Assembly (NCBI RefSeq): GCF_905404315.1
Contig: NC_066309.1
Coordinates: forward strand, 5,766,001 to 5,830,000
DNA length: 64,000 bases
Source of the DNA: Leptidea sinapis
Lineage: Eukaryota; Arthropoda; Insecta; Lepidoptera; Pieridae
Reading direction: 5' to 3'
In this document: in pieces, positions 45,801 to 57,000 of the stretch
How the letters are laid out: each line of letters opens with the position of its first letter
How positions within the stretch are numbered: the first letter of the stretch is position 1
Translations under genes and position numbers: made by a program
The notes under the pieces: model-generated
Seen by the model: the letters and a program-made list of their open reading frames with translations, nothing else
Databases searched by the model: none
What the model was told of the DNA's origin: nothing

Positions 45801-45833
45801 AGCAACGCCACGGAGGTCGCTGCCGCAGAATAA
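33641..45833 (+). CDS. spin: Spinster-type MFS transporter (Spns), 5' end not found
   Basis: Eight coding positions join in frame: 33641-33837, 34180-34331, 38359-38559, 39567-39698, one of two alternatives (42580-42841 or 43013-43274), 44066-44164, 45035-45224 and 45769-45833, giving 431 residues. The first exon carries GLLQTVFVVAYMVFAPIFGY and the MFS loop GYLGDRYSRR. Exon 2 carries RGLVGVGEASYSTIAPTII, and exon 3 GFGYIVG..NWRWGLRVTP. Exon 6 carries PPRRSTAEAFQILISHMFGD. All are diagnostic of Spns proteins, lysosomal or endosomal membrane carriers of lipid-like substrates needed for lysosome function and, in Drosophila, synapse growth and courtship. The C-terminus ends in a Gln/Ala-rich tail. 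The exon with the first membrane helix and start codon was not found upstream. Exons are GC-rich against AT-rich introns. LINE, mariner and hairpin-repeat debris occupies introns. The identification is firm; boundaries are by consensus. Confidence 0.92.
35210..35690 (-). pseudogene. C-terminal tail of an R1-like LINE
   Basis: The minus strand encodes ILTRMLTGHCRLNKHLSVVG, then CRFCLEDDETPIHLLCDC, the Cys/His-rich C-terminal signature after the RNase H domain. The 3' end runs into an ATT/TTA microsatellite at 35200-35220. The 5' part is missing. Confidence 0.75.
36275..36558 (-). repeat. Interspersed ~300-bp hairpin repeat
   Basis: It starts GGAAGGCTCCTTTGCACAGG and ends near GTCCTGCTCGTCTTGTGCC, with the hairpin arms present in diverged form. 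Confidence 0.8.
37075..37460 (+). pseudogene. Mariner transposase fragment, decayed
   Basis: In several frames the strand encodes QLSAKWVP, then FLPRLVTTDEAWFHD (first catalytic Asp region, like TxDETWxHH), then ESKIQSKQ, then PKKAKAVKSAK and WPPFFWGAKGM. These blocks are in mariner order, separated by frameshifts. No terminal repeats were found. Confidence 0.7.
38670..38922 (+). repeat. Interspersed ~300-bp hairpin repeat, old copy
   Basis: A diverged copy in a spin intron, recognised by TAAGTCTCACTAGCCCAATAATTTC, GTAGCTACGGCG and GGAGCTCCCGCTGG. Confidence 0.6.
39905..40110 (+). pseudogene. LINE RNase H domain fragment
   Basis: Frames read AALTAIDSNSLKT, then VRRVPGHAGIEGKECADEFA with RIGG. 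The VPGHxGIxGNExADxxA box is the RNase H signature of R1/I-type LINEs. Stops and frameshifts are present. Confidence 0.65.
40430..40680 (+). pseudogene. C-terminal fragment of an RTE/CR1-like LINE
   Basis: The frame reads KLEYFGHVMRNAKKYELLQ, then GRRRPGRRRISWLKNLRQW, the C-terminal signature of insect endonuclease/reverse transcriptase proteins (LxxxGHVxR..GRRxxGRRRxSWL). It ends with an AAG-rich tail. Confidence 0.75.
41834..42394. mobile_element. Possible MITE, 561 bp
   Basis: TGTCTTATTCATAAT at the left and ATTATGAATAAGGCA at the right are inverted with one mismatch and resemble the ends of the 11.5- and 15.8-kb MITEs. The interior is AT-rich with no ORF of note. Confidence 0.4.
42580..42841 (+). 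other. spin: spin alternative exon A (262 nt)
   Basis: Acceptor GTGCGGCAG|C, donor GTGCTG|GTGAGC. It takes one nucleotide to complete a split codon, then encodes 87 residues starting VSYKFGVVGMLAG and ending WSVVADIVL, covering two or three membrane helices of the C-terminal half. It is very GC-rich. The pyrimidine tract before the acceptor is weak. Confidence 0.8.
43013..43274 (+). other. spin: spin alternative exon B (262 nt)
   Basis: Acceptor TTACCCAAG|G, donor TCGCTG|GTAAGA. It has the same length and phase as exon A and encodes the homologous 87 residues starting VSLIFGAITMLSG and ending WAIVADMSL. By hand, 36 of 87 residues are identical to exon A without gaps. An upstream AG (at about 42972) would extend the open frame and cannot be excluded. 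Confidence 0.8.
43275..44065 (+). other. spin: spin intron with inverted repeats
   Basis: Two short inverted repeats are seen: AAATAGCGACATCTAT with ATAGATGTCGCTATTT (43688-43793), and GGCGGGAAATTTGAAAT with AAATTTCACG..CCCGCC (43913-43984). The first looks like a small MITE. No exon is seen. Confidence 0.5.
44165..45034 (+). other. spin: spin intron
   Basis: It contains a fragment of the hairpin repeat (44297-44330, GGACGAGACGAGCAGGACC) and possible LINE-tail sequence (44350-44460). No further exon is seen. Confidence 0.6.
45475..45516. repeat. 42-bp perfect palindrome in the last spin intron
   Basis: Arms TAATTTGTGTTGTTTCTATT and AATAGAAACAACACAAATTA pair perfectly around TT. No homologous copy was noticed elsewhere in the window. 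Confidence 0.9.
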
Positions 45834-46985
45834 CAACACTTACAAAGGACAATTATAGATCTATCACTTAATTTAAGTATGATTCCTCATCTATGTAACA
45901 TTAATAAACATGTTGAGATGATCGGAACATACATTGAGAAGACTGATTTGTGTGCACAGCGCTTGGTTAATGCCTAGTTATATTTGAATGGGTTATGTAG
46001 GAGAGTTTATTGAATGATTCACTTTTAAAAGAGGTAATAAACTAGTTGGTATATTATTTAAAATGTAGTCAGATCTTATGACTCTAACAATCATCAAAGA
46101 TATTAACTGCTGCATAAGCTGCTGTAAAGTAAATTTTTTTCATGGATTGTTAATTCTAAAAATATATTTCTTCACAAACATCCAAGTTACCAAAGTATTG
46201 GAATAGATTCAAGGTAGAATTAAAATCATATTATATAGTTATATTGAGAGAATGATAATTAGTTTTGTATCATAACTGAAGCTAAGAGGCCTGTACATGT
46301 GCCTGTAGTGAGATAGGGCTGGCTCCTGTACCTTCTATGTGAAGGTTGTCAACATCTCATGTCGTTGAAGTACATATTGTTGCCAATTACTTATACTTAA
46401 TACCTCAAGCACTTGTTACACAAGTAGAAAGATCATATTATTTATTTAATGTTAATGCAATTGTAATGTAACAAAATTATTTTATAACTATGATTGATCA
46501 ATGCAAATTTTGGTAAGGTTGTTGTAGGTTACTCATGCAGTTTAACATTCAAAGAGGCCAATTTCTTACAATTAATCTTGTAAGCATAATGTGGCGGTTT
46601 TATTATATTTTTAAATATTAATATGTCACTAATATCATAGAGTTTGCTCTCACAGGTAAACTGGAGATTTCAATTATTTGTTTATTTAGTAGTCTGTATG
46701 TATGTAGCCAGCCTGTGACAGTGAAACTTGATATATATATGTAGATCATTTATTTATTTAAAAGAACAAAATAATATGTAGGTTTTAATTTATTATTGTA
46801 ATCAATATTAATTTATTTAACTATATATATTATCTGATGTTAAACTGTAATGAAGACAAGGCTGAAATTTTTTTCAAAAATTCCTATTAAATATAATTAT
46901 TAGACAATTTGTTTTTGTAAATAATGCAAGAAGTATTCGAATGAGTTGAATTGATAAAAATAAAACACCTAATTTATTTTATAAT
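45834..46985 (+). other. spin: spin 3' UTR and possible polyadenylation sites
   Basis: After the stop, AT-rich sequence has an early AATAAA at 45903 and a late AAAAATAAAACACC at about 46960 with a GT/T-rich stretch (GTCGTCTTTTTATTTG) just beyond. The late site would give a UTR of about 1.1 kb. Confidence 0.45.
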
Positions 46986-48002
46986 GTCGTCTTTTTATTT
47001 GTAGACATACATCATCATTCATATATCAATGTTCATATCAACATAATAATATAATTAAACTGGCACATTAATCAACAACGGTGGGATAGATTGGACCCAG
47101 TTGTGCCAATGTATGTGAACCCTTAAATTATCAAAATTAACGTCATCATCGGCGCAAAAAAACCCAAGATCTGTCCACATCACAATAAAAAGTTAAACCA
47201 ATCCACACAAATAGTACATTCACAAAATGAATGCCAAAGTGTACCAAGTAGTTTTAAATATTATATATTCGGTTTCAAAACTGTATTATTCCAAAATTGG
47301 ACAACATACTAACCAGCTGTTTATTTTATGGTTGAATTTGACCATAATATGAGTTATATTTTGTATGGAATAAGGGTTACAAACTGCGCTTTTATCATAA
47401 TTAATACGAGAATTTGACGAAACTGGGACCAGAACAAATATTACAAATAAAAAACAATAGAGATCACAAATCGCAAATAACCGCGGCCACAGTCACAGAT
47501 GATCGCCAGTGTCGCAGGTCACGAGGTAATTTGTTCAAACCTAAACATTACTTAACATAAAATAATACTTTTAAAATATATCTAATCGGAACATTTAAAT
47601 CGAGCACCGCGATATAATTAAAAAATCAACATGTTGACAATCATATTACAACATAATATGTCAATGATTGAAATAAAAAATTAATACCTCAACTATGAAA
47701 AATGAAAATAACCTTAAAATCTTTGAAATAATGGTAATTTTAAACAAACAGGTGAAAGCATCTAAGGCTAAATGTTCGCAGATAACATTCTCTCTGGCAA
47801 CACCAAAGGAATTATGATACCATCATTTAAGACATCACCTTCAAATATGCCGTTTGGACCTTAAAATACCACCAATAAATATTTCCTTTGATGTTCCAAA
47901 GATGAATGAATCATGTCTGCGACCGACGGTTGTTTTATTGCTGGTATTATTGAGAAGGTATTTCCATAGTTGTGGCGCAACACAAGTCACTAAAAACACC
48001 AG
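46986..48002. other. Region between convergent spin and lok 3' ends
   Basis: AT-rich. It would contain the lok 3' UTR on the minus strand. A short fragment of the 20840 repeat lies at 47780-47830 (CTGGCAACACCAAAGGAATTAT). No gene is seen. Confidence 0.5.
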
Positions 48003-51000
48003 TTACTCTTCAGAAGTAACACTGTTTGTAGAAATACTGTCATTTTTATCTCCGGAGCAGAAAACCTTCAATTTCTTTGGCACAGGTTCACTAGAGTTGC
48101 GACTGTCACTCAGAACTCTTTTATTAGCTGCTACAAGCCTCACCACAGCTGTGGTACAATTATTGTGGTCTTTATTCTCCTCATCAGAACTGCCGGTTAA
48201 AGTCAGGGTGCCATTTTTCATTTTTGATTCAGATAGTAATATATTTATTTTGAGATCAATTTCAGCATCCTAAAAGAAAAATGCCGTACAATATAGGTAA
48301 CAAGTTTTAACGATATACAGTGATTATGTGTGCAAATACATATAGGTACATATTAATGTAGTATTATTATGAGGGTAATGGAGGAGGAGTACTTTTTATA
48401 GGTGTAAATATATATCAATAAAACTATTTATTTCTGTTTACGTGTCTGAAAAAAATAGCAGATAAATAAGGCATGTGAGTTAGTGAATATCTAACTCAAA
48501 TTAATATTTCAGTATTAATTATTAGCTTTTTTATTTTTGAGGGTAATTTCAGATATAGCTAATTGATATTCTTTTAATTCGTGAGATATTATTAAGTTTA
48601 TTTATAGACTGTTTATATTATCTATATAATGAGTACCCACTCCAATCACCCTCATGAAGGACTTCCAAATGGTCCAAAACTAGTCGGTAGGTACCAACAC
48701 AGATAAACTGTGAGTAAAGCCAAGGACTTACTTGCATCCACGGATGATTCAGTATCTGGTCAAGAGTTATCCTCCGCTGAACGTTCACCGTCAACATCCT
48801 CTTCATGAGCAGTTTGGCCTGCAAACTGATCCCCCTCCAGTGGCTGTGCGAGTACCTATAGCGGCCGCTGAGGATCTGCTCGCTCAGGGACACCTCCTTG
48901 TACTCTTGGGAGAACGGCAAGTAGCCAACTAGGCTGAAAAGTGCCAATTAATATACATAATACTGATACTATGTGAAACTGAAAATGAATGCCTTAATTC
49001 ACATCTGAAATATATTATCAATTCTCTCTCATGACTCGTAATCGGTCAGCTGTCTCCATCGGTGTCTCTCCGTCTCTCCTGGTGAAGTTTGGCGCTTATG
49101 GGGATTTTCAGGTCTTTCGCCTCTAGGTATTTTACCTCTATTTTCCCAGACTCCATCAAAAGCTAAAGGTTGTCTGCTCCTCTGCGAGCAACATGGCTAA
49201 AGTGTCGCACTGGGGTCGAGACATATTGATCGACGGCCTCTCGCAGCAGAAACATAATATTATTCGCAGTTGAAGAATGACGAAAATCATATTAAGAACT
49301 ATAAAACAGAATATTGCCATAATAAATATAGATATGAAATCCGAATGGGGCAAAAATGATATTGAGATGGTTAGACGGATAGGACGGAAAGGTGATGATA
49401 AAGGTAGACCTATTATTGCTACATTTACAACATTTGAAAAAGATTTCCATTTTCAAAACCAAGCATTATCTCAATGAGAAAAATAATTATGTTAAAAAGG
49501 ATTTCAAAAGCAGGAAAAAACTACGAGGCCAGTTACAAAAAGAGATAAAATAGGGAGAAATAGCTTTCCTCCGCTACGATCGGCTAAGTGAGAGAGTTAA
49601 ACGAAGGTAGAGAAGGGAAAGAACAGGAAATTGCAAATCACCCCACCACATCACAAAGGAGATAACTACACTTGTGCAGCTGGTGACACTGCCGCATCTA
49701 CCTCTACCACTAATTATCAAGTAACGAAGAAGACAAAAAACAAAAGAAACAAATTTCGATGAGTAGTTACTTACACAAGCTGAGTAACACGCCGGTGTAC
49801 ACCACAGAGCTCTCCTCTAAAGATTCGGACCAATAGTAACAAATAACGCCCCTCCTCTTTTCCTGCTATCTAAAAGAAACCAAATAACAAACAAGTCGAA
49901 AACAAATTTGAAATACCTCCCCCATTACAGCCGGTCACCGCGGGGGTAGTAGACTTCCACCCTCCAAGAGAAAATAAATATTATATTGCAACATTAAATG
50001 TCCGATCATTGATTAGAGAAACAATAATCATTGAGATTGAACATTAACAGGATATTATTGGGATCTCAGAAGTAAGAAGAGCAGGATTCAAAATCAAAGA
50101 TAGACGCGACTTTTTTCTCAACTATTTTGGAAAACCCAAGGCGACAAAGGAGTTGGCTTTATGGTTAGAAAACAAAAGAATATAGAGCTGCAAGACTATT
50201 GCAATATCAGACAGTGTCGCTCTATTACACGAAGGTATTCCTTCGTGAGTATGAGAAAATATACTGAATAGTTCAAGCTTATGCTCCTACTGAAAAAGCT
50301 AAGAAACTACAAATGCAGATATTCTACAATGATCTTGAAATTTCTATATGTAAATGTAATAAAAATCTAAAATTCAAGGGAGATATTATGAATGCTAAAA
50401 TAGGGAAAACCAGAAACAAATGAGAACCTAGTGATGAGGTAAACGATGGGTACGGCAGCCGAAACAAACGAGGGCAGATGTTCATAGAATTTTGTCTGCA
50501 AAAGAAAAGACAAAAGATCAAAAAGATTTCATAGCTACATCATACATCCGGGCTGCTTCCATTTCATCGTATATCCAAACCTATTTATGCAGCGGCATGG
50601 TGTCGGGTTTTAGTAAAACACTGATACAATTACACGTCATAATCCTTAAAAAATAATCAAAGAAGAAAATATCATGTTATTAATATATTTTGAGTGTTTA
50701 ATAAAAAAACGTAAAAGTCTTTTGAATGAGCAGGATCAACCATCTCATGGTATATATAGGATGTCCATACAACATGAAATTAATTATTTAAGATTGAAAG
50801 TATAAAGGTTAAAGCCAGTGCAATATTTGCTAAAAACGCCACACTCACCATACAAAAAATATGACTCCCAAACTCCAAACATCAACTTCAGGTCCATAAC
50901 ACTTTTGTCCATTTGCTCTCAGCACTTCGGGAGCCAAGTATATTGGTGTGCCACACATGGTCTTCATGAAGCTATCTTCACCAACAAATTTACTTAAACC

Positions 51001-54000
51001 AAAGTCAGTTATTTTCACTAATGTGTCGTCATCCTTACTCTCCAATAGCACATTCTCAGGCTAAAATGTAGAAATATAAAAAAAATACCATACCTTTTAA
51101 TTACCACCTGATCATATTATTATAGTAATACTTTTTTGAGATGACAGAAATTATTTTAATAATGAAAACATTGTAGAGTTACACATGAAATAGTTAAAAC
51201 AAGTGAGTGTGCCCCTCCTAATTATGGGAGCCAATGTTGTCAAACCTTACACAGTACACAGAGAACAACAAGATATGCTATAAATTATAAATGGAACTTG
51301 AATGCTGGTGTTAAATTTTAAGTCGTATTACAACCCATAATGTAGGTTATATTACTTTAAAGGGAATCAATAACAGTATTTTACCTCTAACAATGCCATT
51401 AGAGCACTAAGCAACAGAGTCGGACATTCAACGCTGTATTCAAATTGCCATATTTCGCGCTCTTGGCATGGCTTTGAAGTAGCTGTTACAATAATTGAAT
51501 GCTGTTTATTTTAATAATAGTAATAATGGTTGTAATCAATCGAGATTTCATGTCATAGAAAGTAGGTAATCGCGACTAAGCAAATTGCCTATGTGGCAGA
51601 CCTCCACATTTGTAGCACAAGCGCGATAAAGCGGGCGCTTCCATTTGTATTTAATATAGTGTGGTTAGACACCTAGTGGCCGGCACATAAACCAGATCTT
51701 TTTCAGGTAGATTCTTCCAGAAACTCTCCTGTGAGTATTAATTGCTTCTGTTAGGCGCCGCCACCTCCACGATCGCGTGATAATATAGTTTGGCCATGTA
51801 TTTATAAAGATAAAGATTTACAATGTGTAATATGAAAGTAAGTAAGTAAGTGTGTAAAAACTCAACGAATAGTTATGAGTTAATAGTGCGCCTCTCACTC
51901 ACAGTGCGCTCGCAACATGGCACTTTGACAGATGACCGCACTGAAGACGAAGAACACGGGCAGTACAAGTCTCTCACGGAAAATCCGGTGCCGGATGAAA
52001 CTCATATCTTCTACAGAGTCCTCTCTTGAGAAGTCTGCAGAATGGGGTAAAATTTACCTTGTTTAATTTAAACCAAACAGACAACTGAAGTGTTCGGGTT
52101 AACAGCAAAAAAACACCTTATTTTTTGATCTTAGCTAAAGAGGTTAACAACAGTCCCCTTAAAGCATCAGAATTCTGAGTCTCATTCTAATAATCTCAAG
52201 CTAGTAACATCCCTCTACCTAACCACAGATGTGGTCTGGTGCAACAGTACCAATTCGGACAATTTGTCTTGGTGCTGCTAGAATTGTTTAGGTTTCAGTA
52301 CTCTCCAGAGTTTCGGCACAGGTAACCCATATGCTAGAGATTCTCCTTTTTCAATAAAATTAAAGAAGAATTATGGATGTTATGGAGTTCAGACGAAATA
52401 CCTTTGAGAAACAATAATATATAGATTCACTGTTATTTAAATAACTTTTTATACATACTTTCAGGTCTCTGTGAGTGATGCCTTGAGAGTGTAGATACTT
52501 AACAGCCATTACAATTTGTTTAAAGAAGAATTTAGTCAAGCTCTCAGTCAATTGGCCTTGCTTTGTTATTCTGTCAAATAATTCACCACCTTGCATCAGT
52601 TCCAGAATAATATATACAGCTTCTTTGGAGTCTATAACTTGTTCCGTTGCAATAATACAGGGCTAAAAGAAAGCAGCAGTTGGTCAATTAAATCTATGGA
52701 ACTGATTTTCCTGGTTCCTAACTGGTTCCTGGTAACAAACCATTAAAATTTTATACTCAATACACATTATTTCTTATTCAACAAACATACTAACATGTCT
52801 TAGTGCCTTTAATATATTGACTTCATTCATTATTTTAACCGGTTCATTTAAGTGGTTAATTTGTCCATTAGTAAGTCGACACTTTCTTATTATTTTCATG
52901 GCATGCTTTGTACATTTTTCCTGAAATATATAATGAAGTTGAAATAAAAATAGTGCTCAATGCATTTTATATTTATCTCTATAGTTCTCAAATTGAGGAT
53001 GCGGAAATGAATAGGAATAAAACTTCACAAAATAACGAAATGAATAGTTGCAGATTACTGCTTCAAATTTTAGTTTAGTAGCTTATTTTAGTAGCTTTAA
53101 AAGGTTTCGGAAAAAAATAAGATACAGTAACAATGGTATTGCTAGTAGTTGCTAATTAGCAAGAGACCATTAAAAAGGAAATGGATAGGACACATACTTA
53201 GATATAAACGGGACAAATGGACAAAGAAAGTTATAGAGTGGATACCACTCAACAAAATAAGAAGAGGAAGACTGCTGTTTAAAAGATGGGAGAATGATGT
53301 ATGTTAGTATAGCTGGCCCCTTGAGGCTACATATGGCTCTACTGCTAGAGGAGGCCCTTGTCTAAGGCCGCAAGCAAGTCTAAACAAGCTGTATAGTAAG
53401 CAAACTGGTTGCCAAATTAAATTGTAAGAATTTAAAACATGGTAACACAGCAATAAAGGATATTATTATTATAATAACAATGGTATTGCTATGGGTGGGT
53501 GATCCACCAATCAGAATCAGTCCCTTCACACTCAACAATAGCTAACAAAAGTTTAAAAAAAAACCACATACTTTATCATAAACTAATTTTACAACACCGC
53601 AAGCACCTTGTCCTAATACTCTTGAAATATAATACTTTTGTGAAACTTCTTTTGGTACTTTATCTTGTTCATTTTTCTTTAAATCTTTAAAAAGAAATAC
53701 TGTAAAAAAAAAAAGAAATAAATAAAACACAATGTAGAAAGATTAAGATTAATAGACTAATATTGTGTATATTTTTAAGAAATAAAATTACCTTTAATAA
53801 CTGGATGAGTGATTGCAATTTCATCATTATCATCTAAGACTCGGCTATTTCCTTTACCAATTATTGTTCCATTAATATAGGTGCCATTGTATGAGAGGTC
53901 TGTTATGATAGCTGGGTTTAATGGTTCACTAAAATAAAAATAAAAGTTTAGTTGTAGCATGGGCATGACATTTTGAAGACTCTAGAGAGACTCTGCGATA

Positions 54001-57000
54001 GGGATATTAGGGAAAATGCCCTCATACAAAAACCGCTACATGACAACCAACACGCCTATACTCAGGGCAGATCAACCGAATCCGCACTCTATTGCATAAC
54101 ATCTCTCGCAATAAAAGGATTACAGCGTAAACAATAAACCTTAGGTGCTTTTATTGATATCGAAGGCGCCTTCGACAAAACCTCTTTCACTAGCATAGGC
54201 CGAGCGCTAGCCGCTCATGATGTAGATCCTACAATTGCCGGGTGGATAGACAGCATGTTGAGGCATAGGGCGATACGATTCACTGTAAACACCAGTACTA
54301 GATGTGTGGTGGCAACGGGCTGCGCACAAGGAGGGGTACTCTCGCCGCTGCTTTGGAACCTTGTGGTAGATGAGCTCATCACAAGGCTAAACAAAAAGAA
54401 ACTGTACACGGTGGGCTATGCTGACGACCTCGCCATTCTAATAACAGGACCAGTCGAGAACGTCTTATGTAGCCTCATGAGATCTGCTTTTAAGATTTTG
54501 GAAGAATGGTGCGCGCAACACAAACTTACAGCTAATCCGTCAAAGACGGAACTAATACTATTCACTAACAAACGCAGCCTTGGTAATCTAACATTACCAA
54601 AGCTGTTCAACACCGCACTAAGCCTTACTAAAGAAGTTAAATACCTGGGGGTTATACTGGATAGTAAGTTGCTTTGGAACAAACACCTTGAACACAAGCT
54701 GAAAAAAGCATGCATCATCTTTTGGCAGTGCAGAAGACTCATAGGCAGAACCTGGGGTCTTGCTCCAAAGATAAGCAGATGGCTCTATACAGCAGTCATC
54801 AGACCAATTATCTCCTACGGAGCAATAGCGTGGTGGCCCAGGACAGAGCTTGTGACAGTACAAACCAAGCTGCAGCGTTTCCAGCGGCTGGCCTGCACAG
54901 CCATAACAGGATGCATGCGCACCACGCCTACTTCGGCCCTTGAAACTATTCTAGGGCTAACACCACTCGACATACACTTTCAACAAGAAGCGACAATGGC
55001 GACTCTACGTCTAAAGCTGTTGGGTGTATGGAAGAATGAAGACGGCCTAACAGATAAGCTCTGGAATAGGGTAACAAAGGATGATCCACTCTGTGAGGCA
55101 CCATGTGATAAGATACCTAAAACACATACCTTCCATAAAAACTATCGCATACAGCTATATGAGAAAGATGCTGACCAGTCAGGTGTAAACGAATTAAGAA
55201 TTTACACAGACGGCTCGAAAATGGCTACTGGAACTGGTGCCGGCATATTCTCACAGGAACTAAACATACACATTTCCATACCCTTGGGCACACACAGCTC
55301 CATCTTCCAATGTGAGTGCGTAGCCATCAAGGAAGCCGCCAGCGCTATATTAAGAAGAAAGGTACATGGCCACAGCATCAGATTTCTTTCTGACAGTATG
55401 GCGGTACTAACAGCGCTGAAGGGTACCACACACAACTCAGCACTAATACACGAATCTCACCAAACCCTGGAGCAACTTGCCTCTTATAACCAGGTAACTC
55501 TGCAATGGATCAAGGGACATAGTGGTTCGTTGGGTAATGATGCAGCGGATGAGCTTGCAAGGCGGGCATCGGCAAATATAGTGACTGGTCCTTTGCCACT
55601 TCTGCCACTGCCCTTCAGCCAAATGCGCTCATGGATACGCTCTCTCACCAACGACCTACACAACACCCGATGGATGAATGTCTCAAGCTGTAGACAGTCG
55701 AAGGTGGCGATACCTGCACTATCGCCCAAACTGACATGTAGACTTATCAGCCTCAACAGACATGACATCCGTATAATGGTGGGCACCCTAACGGGTCACA
55801 CATCACTAAACAAACACCTTTTCACAATCGGCGTAACGGACAGTCCTAAGTGCAGAGGTTGTCTGACCGAAGACGAAACGGTCGCTCACGTAATCCTGGA
55901 ATGTGCGGGGGTGGCCAACCAACGGGCAAAAACCTTAACTCGCTCCAAGAAGTCTGTGAACACCCCAGGAATGTTCTGAACTTCTGGAAGGAGCTGGGCT
56001 GGTTGGAGTAACTGGCCATTACTGCACGCAAAATGGACCCATGCTAGTGGTTTAATTGCGGAAACAGGAGCCCCTATACCATACCATACCATGGGCATGA
56101 CAATAGTTTTTAGATTTCTGAAAAATGCAATATATTTATTTGAGCAATAAAATAAGCTGTAAATAATTGGACTGGAATTGGTAGTTTCTGAAATGCATTC
56201 CAAGCCATAAACATCACATTTTAAGTTTAATAAATATTAGTGTTTTCCATACATGTGGGTTGGGTTACTAAGTCATGATGTCATTTAAAGAGTGACAGTA
56301 GGGCTACCATTTTTCATCAGTCCGTTAAAATGTATCACATGACCAGTTTTGTGTTCTGAACTCAATTTCGACATGTAAGTAGTTTGGAACGTTTTTTTGG
56401 AATTACATCTAATTATACTTAAAATTACACATGAAAACAATTATTGCATGTTTCAACTTGGCCTCCTAAAACTCTTAAAATAACAATCATAACTTTAAGT
56501 GACAAGGTGGTAATTACATAGCCATGACATTGTTGAAGAGGAGGGCAAACAAGTGTATAGCCTTAAAGATCACCTGATGTCAAAGTCAAAAAAATCTTTA
56601 TTCACTGTAAAACTTTATAAGTTATTTAGTGCAAGTCAGGATGAAGTACAAAAGTTACAATAGTATTCCAATGAGTATAACAATATTCATTAACAAAATT
56701 TAGAACATTAATTCCAACTATCTTTATCATTCAAATAATCTTTCACGCTATAATAGGCCTTAGATGTTAATTTATTTTTTACGATACATTTAAATTTTTT
56801 AATAGGTAACATTTTAATTTCATTTGAGAGTTTATTATAAAATACATCACAATCCACTTTAAAAGATTTAGCAATTTTACGGAGCCTAGTAGATGGAATT
56901 GCGAGTTTATGTTTGTTTCGAGTATTGACACTGTGTACATCACTATTCTTTTTAAATTGGCTAATATTTTTATGGGCGTATAGGAGGTTCTTGTATATGT

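Noticed and set aside
47854..48273. 139-codon + ORF
   Set aside because: Antisense of the last lok exon, which joins in frame to the kinase.
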